From positions 1-64,000 of the forward strand of contig JBNGIQ010008835.1 of assembly GCA_049999765.1 (NCBI GenBank): a stretch of DNA of 64,000 nt, given 5' to 3'. The notes beneath the pieces were generated by a model, which did no database searches, was not told the origin of the DNA, and saw only the letters and a program-made list of their open reading frames with translations. Below, in pieces: positions 23,794 to 35,099 of this stretch. The number at the start of each line of letters is the position of its first letter. Positions within the stretch are counted from its first letter, which is position 1. Position numbers and translations under genes: made by a program. This DNA comes from Phaeoceros laevis. Taxonomy: Eukaryota; Anthocerotophyta; Anthocerotopsida; Notothyladales.

Positions 23794-24530
23794 CATGAGA
23801 AAACAACAGAAGTCCAACAACGTCTCCAATGCAGTGGACACAGGCTCCTGTGTCTACAATTGGTACTTAGAATTTTTTTGGCATGAGCCGATTGAGGTGT
23901 TAGGTACTTAAAAAAAACAACGATTTGAGCCAATTTTATGATTCGCAGCAACCCTAGTGGAGCATAAGGAAAAGGGCTGCATTAGCTGAGGTGTCTTTTT
24001 ATAGTACAGGTAAAGTGGACATGGTCCCAAGGAACATTGGTTTTTAATTTTTCCCTCAATGATAGACTTTCTTTATGTGCAGCTTTTATGTACATACTGG
24101 CCGAGAAAAGAATACTTGATTTCACAACCAAATAATAAAAATAACCCTTCTCTCCCGGCTGGCCAGACACAGGCATGCGCGGGGAGTAACCAATTCAGCC
24201 CGGTCCAAAATTGGCTCACGATCAGTTTCATGGTTCGCAACTTCGCATGCAATTCTCATTCTCCATCATACCGCATGATGCGCTCCACCGCAAGTTGCTG
24301 AGGGAGCCACTCATGCCCAATCGTGCAACCTCCACGAGATCGCGCAACCTCCACGACGATCTCACGCTCTGCTACCTATGAAGGAGAAAGCAGACCAGCA
24401 GCCATGGCTGCTGGTCTGCCTCATGAACTTGCTGCTACAATCCTAGCCAATGGGGCCCAGTTCAAGGCATACCGGGCCTTCCAAGTTAGTATCGTTGGCT
24501 TCTCACAGCAGTACAGTGATTTCAGTCTCC
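23794..24530. other. Intergenic, no gene recognised
   Basis: Mixed sequence with an A-rich stretch (23910-23925) and one partial GC palindrome (CCCGGCTGGCC at about 24154). I found no supported coding frame. Confidence 0.5.
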
Positions 24531-24696
24531 CGTATGTATGAATGTAGCTGAGGAGGTTACAGGTCCCATCAGGGTCCCCCCCCTTGCCCGGTTGGGGCAC
24601 CCGCATGCGAGCGGGTACAGGAGTTTTTTGTTTCCTCGGAGTTTTGGGCACCCGCATGCGTGCGGGTACAGGAGTTTTTTGTTTCCTCGGAGTTTT
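24531..24696 (+). repeat. Dispersed module copy 3 and a 51-bp tandem duplication with hairpin
   Basis: 24531-24612 repeats the module seen at 23713. From 24595 a 51-bp unit is present twice (24595-24645 and 24646-24696), nearly identical. Each unit contains the near-palindrome ACCCGC..GCGGGT, able to form a short hairpin. Confidence 0.75.
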
Positions 24697-24751
24697 GCCG
24701 CCCAACATTACCCACCTTGCACAGCTCCCAAGGTAAACAAGGGAAACCACT

Positions 24752-24889
24752 TTTATAATCCTTAATGAATTATAAAAGCTGTTGTGGTTAGCATGCGAAA
24801 ACCTAGGAGAAACAAAAAACTTTATAATCCTTAATGAATTATAAAAGCTGTTGTGGTTAGCATGCCAAAACCTAGAAGAAACAAAAACT
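24752..24889 (+). repeat. 69-bp tandem duplication
   Basis: Two adjacent copies with period 69 differ at a few positions (GCATGCG/GCATGCC, TAGGAG/TAGAAG). Each contains the short inverted pair TTATAAT/ATTATAA. Confidence 0.85.
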
Positions 24890-25024
24890 TTCCAAAGAAA
24901 TAAGAAAATGGGTTAAAAAGAAAACATTATATGCAGCAGAGGGAACTTCCCGCTGTCCTCTTGCACCTTGGTTTGAAGCTTAGTGTGCAAAGATGGTTTA
25001 CGGCCAGGGCCCATATGTGCTTCT

Positions 25025-25225
25025 GTAGCTGTGATGATCTCGAATGTGAACAGCTGATGATCTCGAATGTGAACAACTGTCCTTCATCCGGATGGAGGTA
25101 GTCATTTTCTGGCTAGATGAGGGTAGACATTTTCTGGCTAGATGAGGGTGGTCATTTTCTGGCTAGATGAGGATGTGGACAACTGTCCTTCATCCTAAGA
25201 GAGGGTAGTCATTTTCTGGCTCGGG
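25025..25225 (+). repeat. 25-bp tandem repeats
   Basis: CATTTTCTGGCTAGATGAGG occurs at about 25103, 25128 and 25153 with period 25, with a degenerate fourth copy near 25208. A related duplication of GATGATCTCGAATGTGAACA lies at about 25032-25075. Confidence 0.8.
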
Positions 25226-25639
25226 GTGGATGTGGACCATCACCATGGGCATTCCGCCTCTTTGTGTCAAAGCTTAGCAGATGAAGCAGTGTATAGCATA
25301 GATAAGTAGCAATGTAGCCCAAGTAGCAAAAGCAGTCCAAGTAACAAGTGCAAGCCAAATAGAAGTGTAACCAAGTCAGCAAGTGTAGCAGTAAGTCCAA
25401 GCAACCTATGGCGAGTATGACATGTGCAGTAAATTGATAAACGCAGTGAATTTGAGATGGCTACGAAGGATACCTGTAGTGCTGCAAGCCTTTGTTCATG
25501 GTTGTGGCAGAGAATGTGCAAGCATATGTCATTAGGCTGAACATCAGCCAACATCATCTCTTGGAGACAGCCTGTAACCCTACAAATGGCCATGCATGTA
25601 ACCTTCATGTAGTCTTCTCCCCATTAGCTGTGAATGCAA
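25226..25639. other. Downstream of the PPR pseudogene, no intact gene
   Basis: The minus strand has a short stretch (about 25460-25560) reading MMLADVQPNDICLHIL, which could be a decayed last PPR unit. I see no DYW or E+ domain. Confidence 0.4.
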
Positions 25640-28462
25640 CTACCTGCCCTGTTGCAGAGCACCAACACTTGCACAAGCTTTCAAAAGGCAAACAGATGTA
25701 ACACGGTTTGCTAGAACCAGGCCTTCCTGCTCCATTCTCGCATACAAAGCCAGCGCCTCTTCGCTAAGTCCATGCTTAGCATACCTAGCAATCATGGAAG
25801 TCCATGCGACCACATTTTTATATCGAGACTGTCGAAGAGCTTCCGTGCATCTTCCAACTTGCCACACTTTGTATACCAAGAGATCATGGCTTGCATGTCA
25901 CTGCAACCCTTGAAGTCATACTGTCAAAAACCCTGCGTGCATCTTTTTAATTCCCACCTTTTGCTTACATGTCCACCAGGCAATTGCAAACAAAAGAGTT
26001 GTGCTGAATGCCACTCTGGAACACATGAGCGTGCACCTCCCTGCCACATTCCACATCTTTCGCTCTTGCACAACCTTGGAGAGTACCGACAGAAATGCGA
26101 TCATTCGGCTCCAGACCTGATCTGCGCCTCTCATAGTACAATGGAATGGCCTGACTAGGGTTACCATGTCCAGCCTGTGCAGAGATTATGGTGAACCACA
26201 TGTAGTCTGATGGTTTGGCCACCCTTCTGAACGCCTTCTTTGCCTCCTGTAACCGGTATTGGCATGTACCCAGAAACGCAACCGATTCGTACCCAAAGTT
26301 CGACTGTTAGACCATCAAGTCGACGCCCCCACACCAGATATTTCTCAGCCCCGCATCTCCGGATGACTCTTCAACGAGTTCTCCTTCCACGATCCCTAAG
26401 CGCCGCTGCGTGCCATGCTGTAAAACACCAGCACTTGTACCAGCCTTCAAGCAATCGTCTTTGCAAAATCCCTGAATGCATCTGGTAGGCACATGCGGGC
26501 TGGCCGAGTTCTTGCTGTGCATACCCAGATATCAGCGCTGTCCATGTCACCACATCATTTGTGGCCATGCTGTCAAAAACCTGGCGTGCATCTTCCAGCT
26601 CACCTCAATTCGCATACATGTCCACCAGGCAAGTGCTCACCACTACACCATCCAGCGGACCTCTTTTGACAATCGTTGAGTGCAGCTCCCTGCCCTTCTG
26701 CCAGGCACCAGTGCCTCCTCCATTTGCCGATACATAACAAGCGCCTCTTGGCCGAGTCCTTGCTGTGCATACCCGGCGATCAGCGCTGTCCATGTTACCA
26801 CATCCTTTGTGTCCATGCTGTGAAAAACCTGACGCGCATCTTCCAGCTCACCACATTTTGCATCCATAAGATCAGCTCGTGGCCTTCTGCATGGCACCAT
26901 TGCTCGCATACACCCACAACTCCTGTTGGCCTAGTCCTTGCTGTGTGTACCCGGCTATCAGCACCGTCCATGTCTTCAACTCCTTAACGGCCATATTGTG
27001 AAAAAAAACCAGGCGTTCACCTTCCATCTCACCACATATTGTGCGCATGAGCACTAGGCAGGTAGTCACCACCACAGCATCTATCAGGGTAGTTACTGGT
27101 AGTTACCACTACATCATTTGTCTGGCCTCCTTCGTGAATCTTGGAGTGCAGTTTGCTGCCGTCCTGTATGGACCAGTGCTGGCATACATCTTGCGCGAGC
27201 AAAGCAAGCCGGTGAACCAGAAAGAGGCCGGCTTCTCTATTTGTCCATATGCCACACTCGCCTCTTGGCAGAGTCCTTACAGCGCATACCCATCAATCAG
27301 GGCATTCTGTGGCACCGCATTCGCGGTGGCCCTGCTGTCAAAAACTTAGCGCGCATCTTCCAGCTTACCGCATGTCACGTATCTACCCGTTTACCACATT
27401 TGCGTGCATATCCCGTAGCGGACCTTCGCCTGGAAAGCTAATCTCCAACACGGCCCTCACACACCTCCTATTGAGCTTCCATACAACTCATATGCAAGTA
27501 CTGTAGAGGTCCATCACCGCTCGTGCTCCGTCATGGCTCACTACTGGATAAGCTCGGAAAATCTGTCTGCGAAAGTCCCCAACCCCTGCAACATACATGT
27601 GCCTGTTCTCCAACACTCAACAGGTAAAATCGTACAAGGTATGCATCTTGGCTACCCGTATGAACTTGCGCCTGCGGTGCCACACCTTCCTGTTTCATGC
27701 GTGTGTACAGATCAAGAGCTACTTCACCCTCTTCCACCTGAGCGTACCCCAAGATCATGGCAGTTCATGAAACCACATTGCGACAAGGCATCCTCTCAAA
27801 GATTCGCCTGAGGCACTTTTGTTGCCGCATTCCTGGTCTCCTCCTTCAGTATGTGGCCAAGGTGCTGCAAGCCTGCTTCCATCAGTGCATACCCTCCGAC
27901 GAGGAAACCGGTTGTACTTGGAGATCATGTCGCGACGGGGTAGCTCAAAAACCACATCTATCAAGGATGATGCAGCGTCCCACGCATTTCTATGCATCGC
28001 AGCCGTCGCAGCCGATCGCAGCCACCGCCGCACCTACACCATTGCGCCAAGCCGCCATGCCAAGTTGCGACCCTTGCAGCCGCTATGCCTCGCAGGCCAT
28101 AACAGTTTGCCAGGCAGCAGTCCGTCAGGCTGCCATGCCCCACAGCAGGCTCGAGTTGCAGCCGTCCAGCAGCAGCAGTCCCGCAGGTCGCCATGCCCCA
28201 GCAGGCCACAGCCCCGCATTGCCCCGCAGTGGCGATGGCAACGAGAGAATGCAAAGATGGAAGCTGGCGGCAGAAAAAAGGCGAAGAGCAAAGCAGAGCT
28301 AGTAATGAACAGAACAACAAGAAATAGCAACGGGAATGACGAAAAAACGGGCTTCCTAGAACGGCCGGAGGAAGAGCAATGCAATGCACACGCTTGCAGC
28401 CCGAGTGCAAGCTAGGAGGACAGTGGACAGAGGGTGGCGGCGCTCAGAACCCTAGAAGCCAT
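25640..28462 (-). pseudogene. PLS-type pentatricopeptide repeat gene, decayed
   Basis: The minus strand starts at 28462 with a plausible organelle-targeting leader (MASRVLSAATLCPLSS) that hits a stop. After GC-rich sequence, PPR units follow in changing frames: MILGYAQVEEGEVALDLYTR, LKTWTVLIAGYTQQGLGQQE, DVVTWTALIAGYAQQGLGQE, DVVTWTALISGYAQQELGQP, MWFTIISAQAGHGNPSQAIP and VVAWTSMIARYAKHGLSEEA. PPR proteins bind organellar RNA one base per repeat; PLS types usually guide C-to-U editing. Three units are unusually alike, which implies recent internal duplication. At least six frame changes make it non-functional. No editing domain is visible at the 3' end. Confidence 0.88.
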
Positions 28463-29317
28463 AGCCAAAACCTTGAAGACCTTGCAAACCTAGTGAAGCA
28501 AGGTCCCGTGAAGGAAGGACGAACTTTATTGTGAACAGATGGGAATTGCTTGCGACTTGCGACAGAGCTTGAAAAAGTGCTAGCTATGCGTACTTTCTGC
28601 GATCTCGCATAGCGTAGCAGAAGTGTGTCACCATTTTAGCAGGAGTGCAGCTGCTGCAGCAGAAGCGTGCCTGCACATATACAACCATTAACCATCTTGT
28701 CAACCATCTGCGTCAACCATCTCCAATTCCAATAAAAATCCTACACAAGCAGGCGAGGTGCAACCAAAACGATAATTTGCAGTACCTCACCACGGTTGCT
28801 ATACTGCAAAGTACAAAACGGCTTGTGTCTACTACGCAGTGGCAACACCGGTATCTCGGCCAGCCGGTGCTGCTCCATGAGCCATCCCTCACATGTATGC
28901 AAAGCAACAGTAGTATCTATTGCTTACCAAAGTACTAGTCTCTATTGCTTATCAAAGTACAAGATTAAATACAGGTGAAGACCACTATAATAAAAATTTC
29001 TTGGGGTGGGGCTAGGCTGACCAAATATCTGCCAGGCCAAGGGTAACATTAGCCAGGAAGGGTGTACATACAGGCGTATCAGGAACACTGAGAGACCTTG
29101 TTAAGTTTACTGTGCCCATAGTTACTGATGGTTAAGGAGTGAAAATGGGACACACTTCCTGAGCCATCGAATGTGCTACCAGCTCTACTGATACTACTAG
29201 ATCCTCAATTTACGAACAACAAACACGGGTGCACCTGGACCTGTACCTACACAGTTTCCTCTGTGTTGGGGGGTCCCCTAATACCTTCATCATTAGGGGT
29301 CGCGATTCGTTTCCTAG
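28463..29317. other. Intergenic between two diverging minus-strand gene remnants
   Basis: No gene recognised. 28795-28975 is a dispersed repeat (R1) shared with 34556-34690, including GGCTTGTGTCTACT and a GC half-palindrome at 28856-28868. Confidence 0.5.
28795..28975 (+). repeat. Dispersed repeat R1, copy a
   Basis: Shared with 34556-34690: ACGGCTTGTGTCTACT, then a GC palindrome (CTCGGCCAGCCGG here, CCGGCTAGCCGG there), GTGCTGCTCCATGA, CCCTCACATGTATGCAA and ACTAGTCTCTAT. In this copy an internal stretch near 28905-28965 is partly doubled (TCTATTGCTTACC, then TCTATTGCTTATC). Confidence 0.8.
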
Positions 29318-30511
29318 TTCATATCCAGTCAGGGTTGCCAACATGTCCGCTGTCTCCCAGCTCACCACCCGCATCTACATCCACTTGTGATGATTCTCCG
29401 ACATCAATACCAACCTGCTGATCTTGCACCATACCATCTACATCTCCACAACTTTTTTCGTCTTCTTGTTGCCTTGTTGCCGAGTTTCCAAGGTCTTCGA
29501 GCTCCTAAGACTGTGCATTGCACGAACAACAGCAAAAGCGCCAGGGCCCTTACCAGTTTTGTTACTCATGATCTCCCGCTTGCTGCTCCTAAATCCACTG
29601 TATGTTGTGTCACAGCCAATTTCCTGCTCACCGTTCGGCAGTTCATCCAAACACATGATCCGATGGGGGATGTACTTTGCACACCTAGGATCAACTTCAA
29701 TAAAAACACAGTGCCTCCCACATTGCAGGGCAGCTACCAGCATTGTACCAGATCCAGAACAACCATCGACAATCCAATCCTCTTCCTCAGAAAACATTTT
29801 CACCAGCTTAGTCATGAGCAGCAACGGTTTTTGGTAGGAGTTCACAACCTTGTTGTCCATAGTTGTGAAGCACAGCTTGTGCAGCACTGCATGCTCCACA
29901 AACAAGTTTGAATGGCCACTATCAGCACCTGAAACAAACCTGCTTGCCCATGCATCCTTCTTTGCTGCGCAACTTCCAACAGTGAAGAAATCAGTGCATT
30001 CATAAAACCTGTCACTACCAGAAATTGTCACCAGGTTCGGTTAGTGCCAAACACAAGTCTCAACTGCTGTAGTGCAATAATCTATAAGAACTGATCGCAC
30101 CATGCTGGTATCTTCAATGGAATGAAACACGATTACCCTCCACACCTCTGCTGTAGTGATCCCTTTGAAAGTAGCCACGATGTGGTTAAGTTGTTCCTCC
30201 CCGAACTTCACATCATAACTTCCTGTTATTTTGTCATTGTCTAACCCTCTCGGCAAATCCAAGCAGAGCAGGGTATACGGCCTCGGCTTCATGTACTTGC
30301 TCATCTCCATGATATCTTGGTTGAACACAGTGTACAGGGATTGCGAACCTGGTAGAAGCTTTGGGTCGGTGAAGACTTCAACTGCCTGGTCGCCGCCCAT
30401 GTCATGCAATTTTCTCTGGTCCTCCTGCTGTTCAGCCCACATTCTGCATCGGAGGATGAAATCATTGAATTTCTTGGGGAGCGCATCTGGTTTGCCTAGA
30501 TCCCTCGCTTT

Positions 30512-31174
30512 CTGCGTGCACCATACACATATGTATTAGACAATTGAAGCAGCGATCTACACCGTTTTTTTAAGATCCTATAACGGCCTGCATTATACTT
30601 GTTTAAGGATCCTATACGGCCTGCATTATACTTGTTTAAGGATCCTATACCGGCCTGCCAAGTATAATGCATCAGCATCCTCACATCCCGGCCTGCCGGG
30701 CATAATGCATCATCATGCTTAGATCCCGGCAGGCCGGGATAATGCATCATGTACCACGCAAACAACAGAAAAACATGCGCTTCACAAACAGTCAACCACG
30801 CCCAATGACAATTCGTGCAAGCAAGCCGGTCGGAAAGGGCCCCCAAAGCCAAACATAACGAGAAGGCAGCGACGTCTGCGTCTCCTTCGCAGCACCCGAG
30901 CCCCCGCTTCTCCTAGCGACATGCACTATCTGAATTGGTATTCTCTGAACTAACTTGTCAGAGACGCAACAGCGGCCGATGACAAACGATCTGCATTTTG
31001 ATCTCGAGGACGCTACCAGACGCAAATTGCACCGCCGAGCCCTTAAATCCGCGGCCGCAAGCGCAACCGGCATAGAATGCCCACACGCGAGCCATTGAAC
31101 TTGGCTCCACAATTCAATGCTCAATTCGTGAAAATGCAAGACTGTGAACACGAAATGAGACACGAAAGCATTAC
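30512..31174 (-). other. Intron of the methyltransferase gene
   Basis: The donor is GTAATG at 31174 and the acceptor is GTGCACGCAG ending at 30512. Both sides are phase 0, joining ...QMIFSKV to KARDLGKPDALPKKF. The intron contains the GC-palindrome array at 30574-30745. Confidence 0.8.
30574..30745 (+). repeat. Tandem array carrying GC palindromes, inside the intron
   Basis: GATCCTATA(A)CGGCCTGC units recur with period 33-34 at 30574, 30608 and 30641. They are followed by two full palindromes, CCCGGCCTGCCGGG (30687-30700) and CCCGGCAGGCCGGG (30725-30738), each next to ATAATGCATCAT. Confidence 0.85.
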
Positions 31175-33133
31175 CACTTTGCTGAAGATCATCTGGAATT
31201 TTGAAATGCTTTCATCTGTGGAGTGAAGTGGATAACTGCGCCTCACATCTTCCCAATCTTGGCAGCCTAGCTGGTTCACCATGGCACCTTGTATCAAGTT
31301 GAGCTTCTTGCAATTCTCCAGCCAACCCTGCATGCCCTTCAAACTAAGATCTCCATTAATAACTTGCATGCAAGCTCGGACCAGGTCGTTGTCCCCAGTT
31401 GCAGTCCTATCTATGCCCTGGAAACCTTTCCAGGGGCCTGTAGGCATAGGCTTTTCAATCCTTGTGTCACTCCTATCAGATGTAGTTGCACCAGCTGCAA
31501 CCCTTTGTCTCCTACCTCTCCCGACCTGGTTTTGTTGTTCAGGCAATTGCTTTAACTCCCACATGCCAAAGATTGTATCCACCTTCTCCCAAACCCGAGT
31601 TGAGGTCCTTGCTAAGCAAAATTCTAAAGTCATTCTATCAACCAACTTCTGCCTCTTGTGATTTGGATCAGCAGCTCCCTCCTCACACGCAGGTACTATA
31701 CCTAGCTGTTGATAAATGTCAAGCTTCCACTGAATGTTGAGTTCCCTTCCAGCCCGTTCTCTGAGATCGATTTCATCTCGCACATACCTAACCCGCTCTA
31801 TGAAGGTGAAGGACTTCCTCTGGTCAGCAACGACATTGTGGTCTGTTGCCACTACCCTCATCTCCTCTTTTGCGAGGCCTACATAAATATGGCCGGTCAT
31901 GTACTTATGTTCTTGTGCCGGTGGATACAATTGGTTGAGCTCCCTTCTTGCCATAAAAGAGTGGTTGTCACATAGTACCTATACTTGCCCCCATGCACTG
32001 CGCTGCGTTCGAATGAGTGTATGCTATCACACTGCTCGGGATCAACTACCACAGCCAATGGGAGTACACTAGCATCCATATTATCACTCTTCATCTTGCG
32101 ACAAAGAGCGTTCACCCATGATGTGTCTAACTTGCGAACCTGAGCTTCTTCTACCAACTCCCATGCAGGATGCAAAGATTGAATGTTCAAAAGGAATGTG
32201 GTTGGAGCTGCCTTCTTCAGCTTGGCTACCTTCCTCAATGCAGCTGTGGATTCTTCACTCTCTTGATGTGAAAGACGTTCTGCATCCGTCAAAACTGCAG
32301 CATCAAATACCGGCCTTAGAACCTCCTCATACATATCAGAACCAGCTTCTGACCGTTTGGGACGGGAATGTTTTCCAGCTCTTGTTGCTGGCATGATGAC
32401 AGCTGCAACCCGGCCCTTTAGAGATGGTTCTGGCACATCATATTCTGGATTGGGGTACACCCTTTGTGAACTCCGCATACTACCCTGGCTCTTATACTGA
32501 TCATTATCAGTATCATCATCACCGGCCTCTGGTTCAAGAATGTCATCATCACTATCACTACCCAACTCGTCGTCCTCAGTGTCGGGTAACCAATTGTCAT
32601 CCTCCTCTGTTGATTGCACATCAGCCTCCTCATTTTCTTCTCCATTTCCCATGTGATCTTCATATTCACCACTACGTTGGCTTCCATCATCAAACTCTTG
32701 CAGACTTCTCTTCCCTTGGCTGCCAACTACATCCATGTCACCACCACTTCCAAGCACTTGTGTGAATGCTTCTTGCTGATGTTTGTCATAGTGACTGCCG
32801 GTACAGACCTTGATGCTCCAGTGATTGGCTTTTGGCTTGTTGCCCGACCTACAGAGCCCACTGATGCTTGCTCAGCACTTAGAGATTCCTCTCTTGTTCA
32901 GTGGTGCTGCTATGAACTACGCACTAAAACTTCATGCTCCTCATTGCCATTGCCATCATCATTACCGTCACCTTGGAGTTGTGACAGTTTCTGGAGAGCT
33001 TGTCCCTCCGGTCTGCTGGTCAGTTGGTTGTTTGTTGTTGGAGTCTTCACCACCAAATTGGATCTCAAGTACTCTCCTAACCACATCAAGGCAGCTTCGT
33101 GCAAGCACTTGTGGAAGACGACCCTGTGATAGA

Positions 33134-33270
33134 CTGTGTAAGAAAAGAAACAGAAGGTAGGTCAGAAAAGAGAGAGTCATCATATTCTGTGCAGCTAAAA
33201 ATCCCTTGACATAAGGTGGACATGCATGCCGAAAGTCAGAACGCAAAGACATGAATGTTCAGAATCTCAC
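33134..33270 (-). other. Candidate intron near the N-terminal module of the methyltransferase gene
   Basis: The donor is GTGAGA at 33270. The acceptor TTTCTTTTCTTACACAG ends at 33134, after a strong pyrimidine tract. The next segment can read VVFHKCLHEAALMWLGEYLR, but the phase does not fit without a further indel, so I leave it as a candidate. Confidence 0.4.
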
Positions 33271-34013
33271 ATCCTTTGACTTCATGGCATGATCAAGATC
33301 GTTGCGCAACTCAATGGGCTGACAATCAGAGAGGTCGTCGAAGTCCTTAATGGCCACGTGAAACACTTTGTACGAAGTCTCGTCCCAATCCACAGTTGGT
33401 TCTTGGGTTTGCAGTGACTAGAAAGTACACAATTTTCTCCCCTTTGTGGTGAGCCAACTGTGTAAAAATTACAGCTCCTGCGTTGCCCTTTTTCGCTGCT
33501 TGCACTCCCTTCCCTTTGCCTTTGACGTAAAGGTAGACATGCCGTGATCTGGTGTGCGTTTGCACAGTCCAGTTGAAGCCCACGTAATTGAAAGCCTTCA
33601 CAGTCGTCATCATGTCCTTGATATTCCGCAAGGCAGACTTGTTGAATGGAGAGACGAACTCAGGTCGCTTAGGTGGACTAAGAACAAAGCTTCCTGCGGC
33701 AGGGGCCGCTGCCGATAGTAGTGGCCGCCCTCCCCTTCTCGCACCAGCATGTGGTGTATTTTCCAACGCTGCCTGAAGTCTACTCAACAATTGCACTCTC
33801 GCACCACGGCCGGGACCCGCAGCACGTTTTGCAGATTTGGATGCTTCCGTGTTGCCAACACCTGCTTGTACAGCCTGGACCACCTGTGGTGGAGCCTGCT
33901 GGCTGGGACCCCGTTCCACTTCCCCCTCCCGTTGTGGAATTGTCTTCGACATCTGTAAGCAGCAGTATGATGCTTAGCGCGACAACAAATCAAAAACATC
34001 TCACAAATTCACG

Positions 34014-34540
34014 TAGCAAGACAAGAGCTATCCCGGCCAGCCGGTGTTGTAGACATACCCCGTGAATAATTGTGCCAAAAGTCATACTGGTAGGCAACAA
34101 CCACAGGTACTATATACCACCACGAGTGAAGCAGCGGGAGAGAGGACTGTGAGCATCGGTCCTCTGGAGCCAAGGACATATTTGTAGCGGGCATGTATCA
34201 ACGGTCAACAGAATTATTTCCAGCTATTTCGATGCTGCTCTAATCATAGCCATTCCAGCCCTGGCAAGCGGCCATCGCGGATACGCAAGCGCACAATGTG
34301 GGAGCCGTTTCTCTGCCAGCCAGCCTTGCGTTGTACCAAACCGAAATTGAAGGTGCAAGGTCATTGCAAACACTTGGATGCCAGATCCGCTTGAATATTT
34401 CATGGCGCAACATGTTAAAACCTGGCTAAACTGCATGCATAAATCGCTGCATGACGACCAGATGGATAAGCTATAATAGTCTGGCACTCAATGACTCCTG
34501 CTTATAATGAACGACTACGACGTTGAGTTGACATCGAAAC
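34014..34540 (+). repeat. Dispersed repeat R3, copy a
   Basis: 34014-34062 and 34199-34540 match 46314-46716 almost throughout: AAGACAAGAGCTATCCCGGC, GGCAAGCGGCCATCGCGGAT, CTCTGCCAGCCAGCCTTGC, GGCGCAACATGTTAAAACC. About 135 bp (34063-34198) are present only here. The second copy lies just upstream of the DUF7869-like gene, so R3 may be promoter-proximal sequence of that family. Confidence 0.85.
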
Positions 34541-34555
34541 GAAATATGGATCGCT

Positions 34556-34850
34556 TTCTCACAGTACAAGACGGCTTGTGTCTACTGCGCAGCAGGGCCA
34601 CCGGTATTCCGGCTAGCCGGTGCTGCTCCATGACACATCCCTCACATGTATGCAACGCACTAGTCTCTATCGCTTACAAAAGTACAAGATGTACTCGTGT
34701 GTTTTATATTTAAACTAGAAAGGAGAAGAAGCTCTATGATGCCTTGTTGAATGTGAATCATATCATGCCTTGTTGCTATGATGCCTTGAAAGGAGCAAGA
34801 GCTGTATGTTTCCTTGTATGATGCCTTTTTTTTCTCCATCCAGGGCACAG
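34556..34850 (+). repeat. Dispersed repeats R1 (copy b) and R2 (copy a), adjacent
   Basis: 34556-34690 is R1 (see 28795). 34690-34850 is R2, matched at about 45015-45180: GTACTCGTGTGTTTTATATT, CTAGAAAGGA, GATGCCTTGTTG and CTTGTATGATGCC, ending in a poly-T run and CTCCATCC. R2 is rich in the phrase ATGATGCCTTG. Confidence 0.85.
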
Positions 34851-34889
34851 GCAGCACAAGACATCTCCTCTTCTACCTGACTGCCTGTG

Positions 34890-34989
34890 NNNNNNNNNNN
34901 NNNNNNNNNNNNNNNNNNNNNNNNNNNNNNNNNNNNNNNNNNNNNNNNNNNNNNNNNNNNNNNNNNNNNNNNNNNNNNNNNNNNNNNNN
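34890..34989. other. Assembly gap, 100 N
   Basis: Exactly 100 N, the convention for a join of unknown length. The right edge starts with a C run and a T run, so the break falls at a homopolymer. Confidence 0.99.
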
Positions 34990-35099
34990 CCCCCCCTTTT
35001 TTTGTTGTCTTCTGCTGTCTTGCTTGCTCACTATTTGCTGTTTCCTGTTGGGCACATCCCTCCTCCCTCCCAGCTGCTCGGTCTACGAGGATACCAATT

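Larger units (their letters stand above)
29318..33952 (-). pseudogene. Probable ParB-like/DNA N6- or N4-methyltransferase gene, with introns, frame-damaged
   Basis: Minus-strand order: (1) unknown N-terminal module (SPPKRPEFVSPFN, GAVIFTQLAH); (2) acidic linker (about 32730-32490); (3) ParB/sulfiredoxin-like segment, with LDTSWVNALCRKMKSDN then GDNHSFMARREL (about 31940-31976), resembling the G-x-H-R/S box; (4) a helical region; (5) LLCLDLPRGLD (30245-30262) where DPPY is expected; (6) KPLLLMTKLVKMF and DGCSGSGTMLVAAL (about 29745-29768), the SAM-binding FxGxG motif, then FIEVD; (7) an acidic tail. Catalytic motif before SAM motif is the beta-class order of amino-methyltransferases. A 663-bp phase-0 intron lies at 30512-31174. 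Damage: shift near 31965, TAA at 30041-30043, shift near 29450. Confidence 0.72.
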
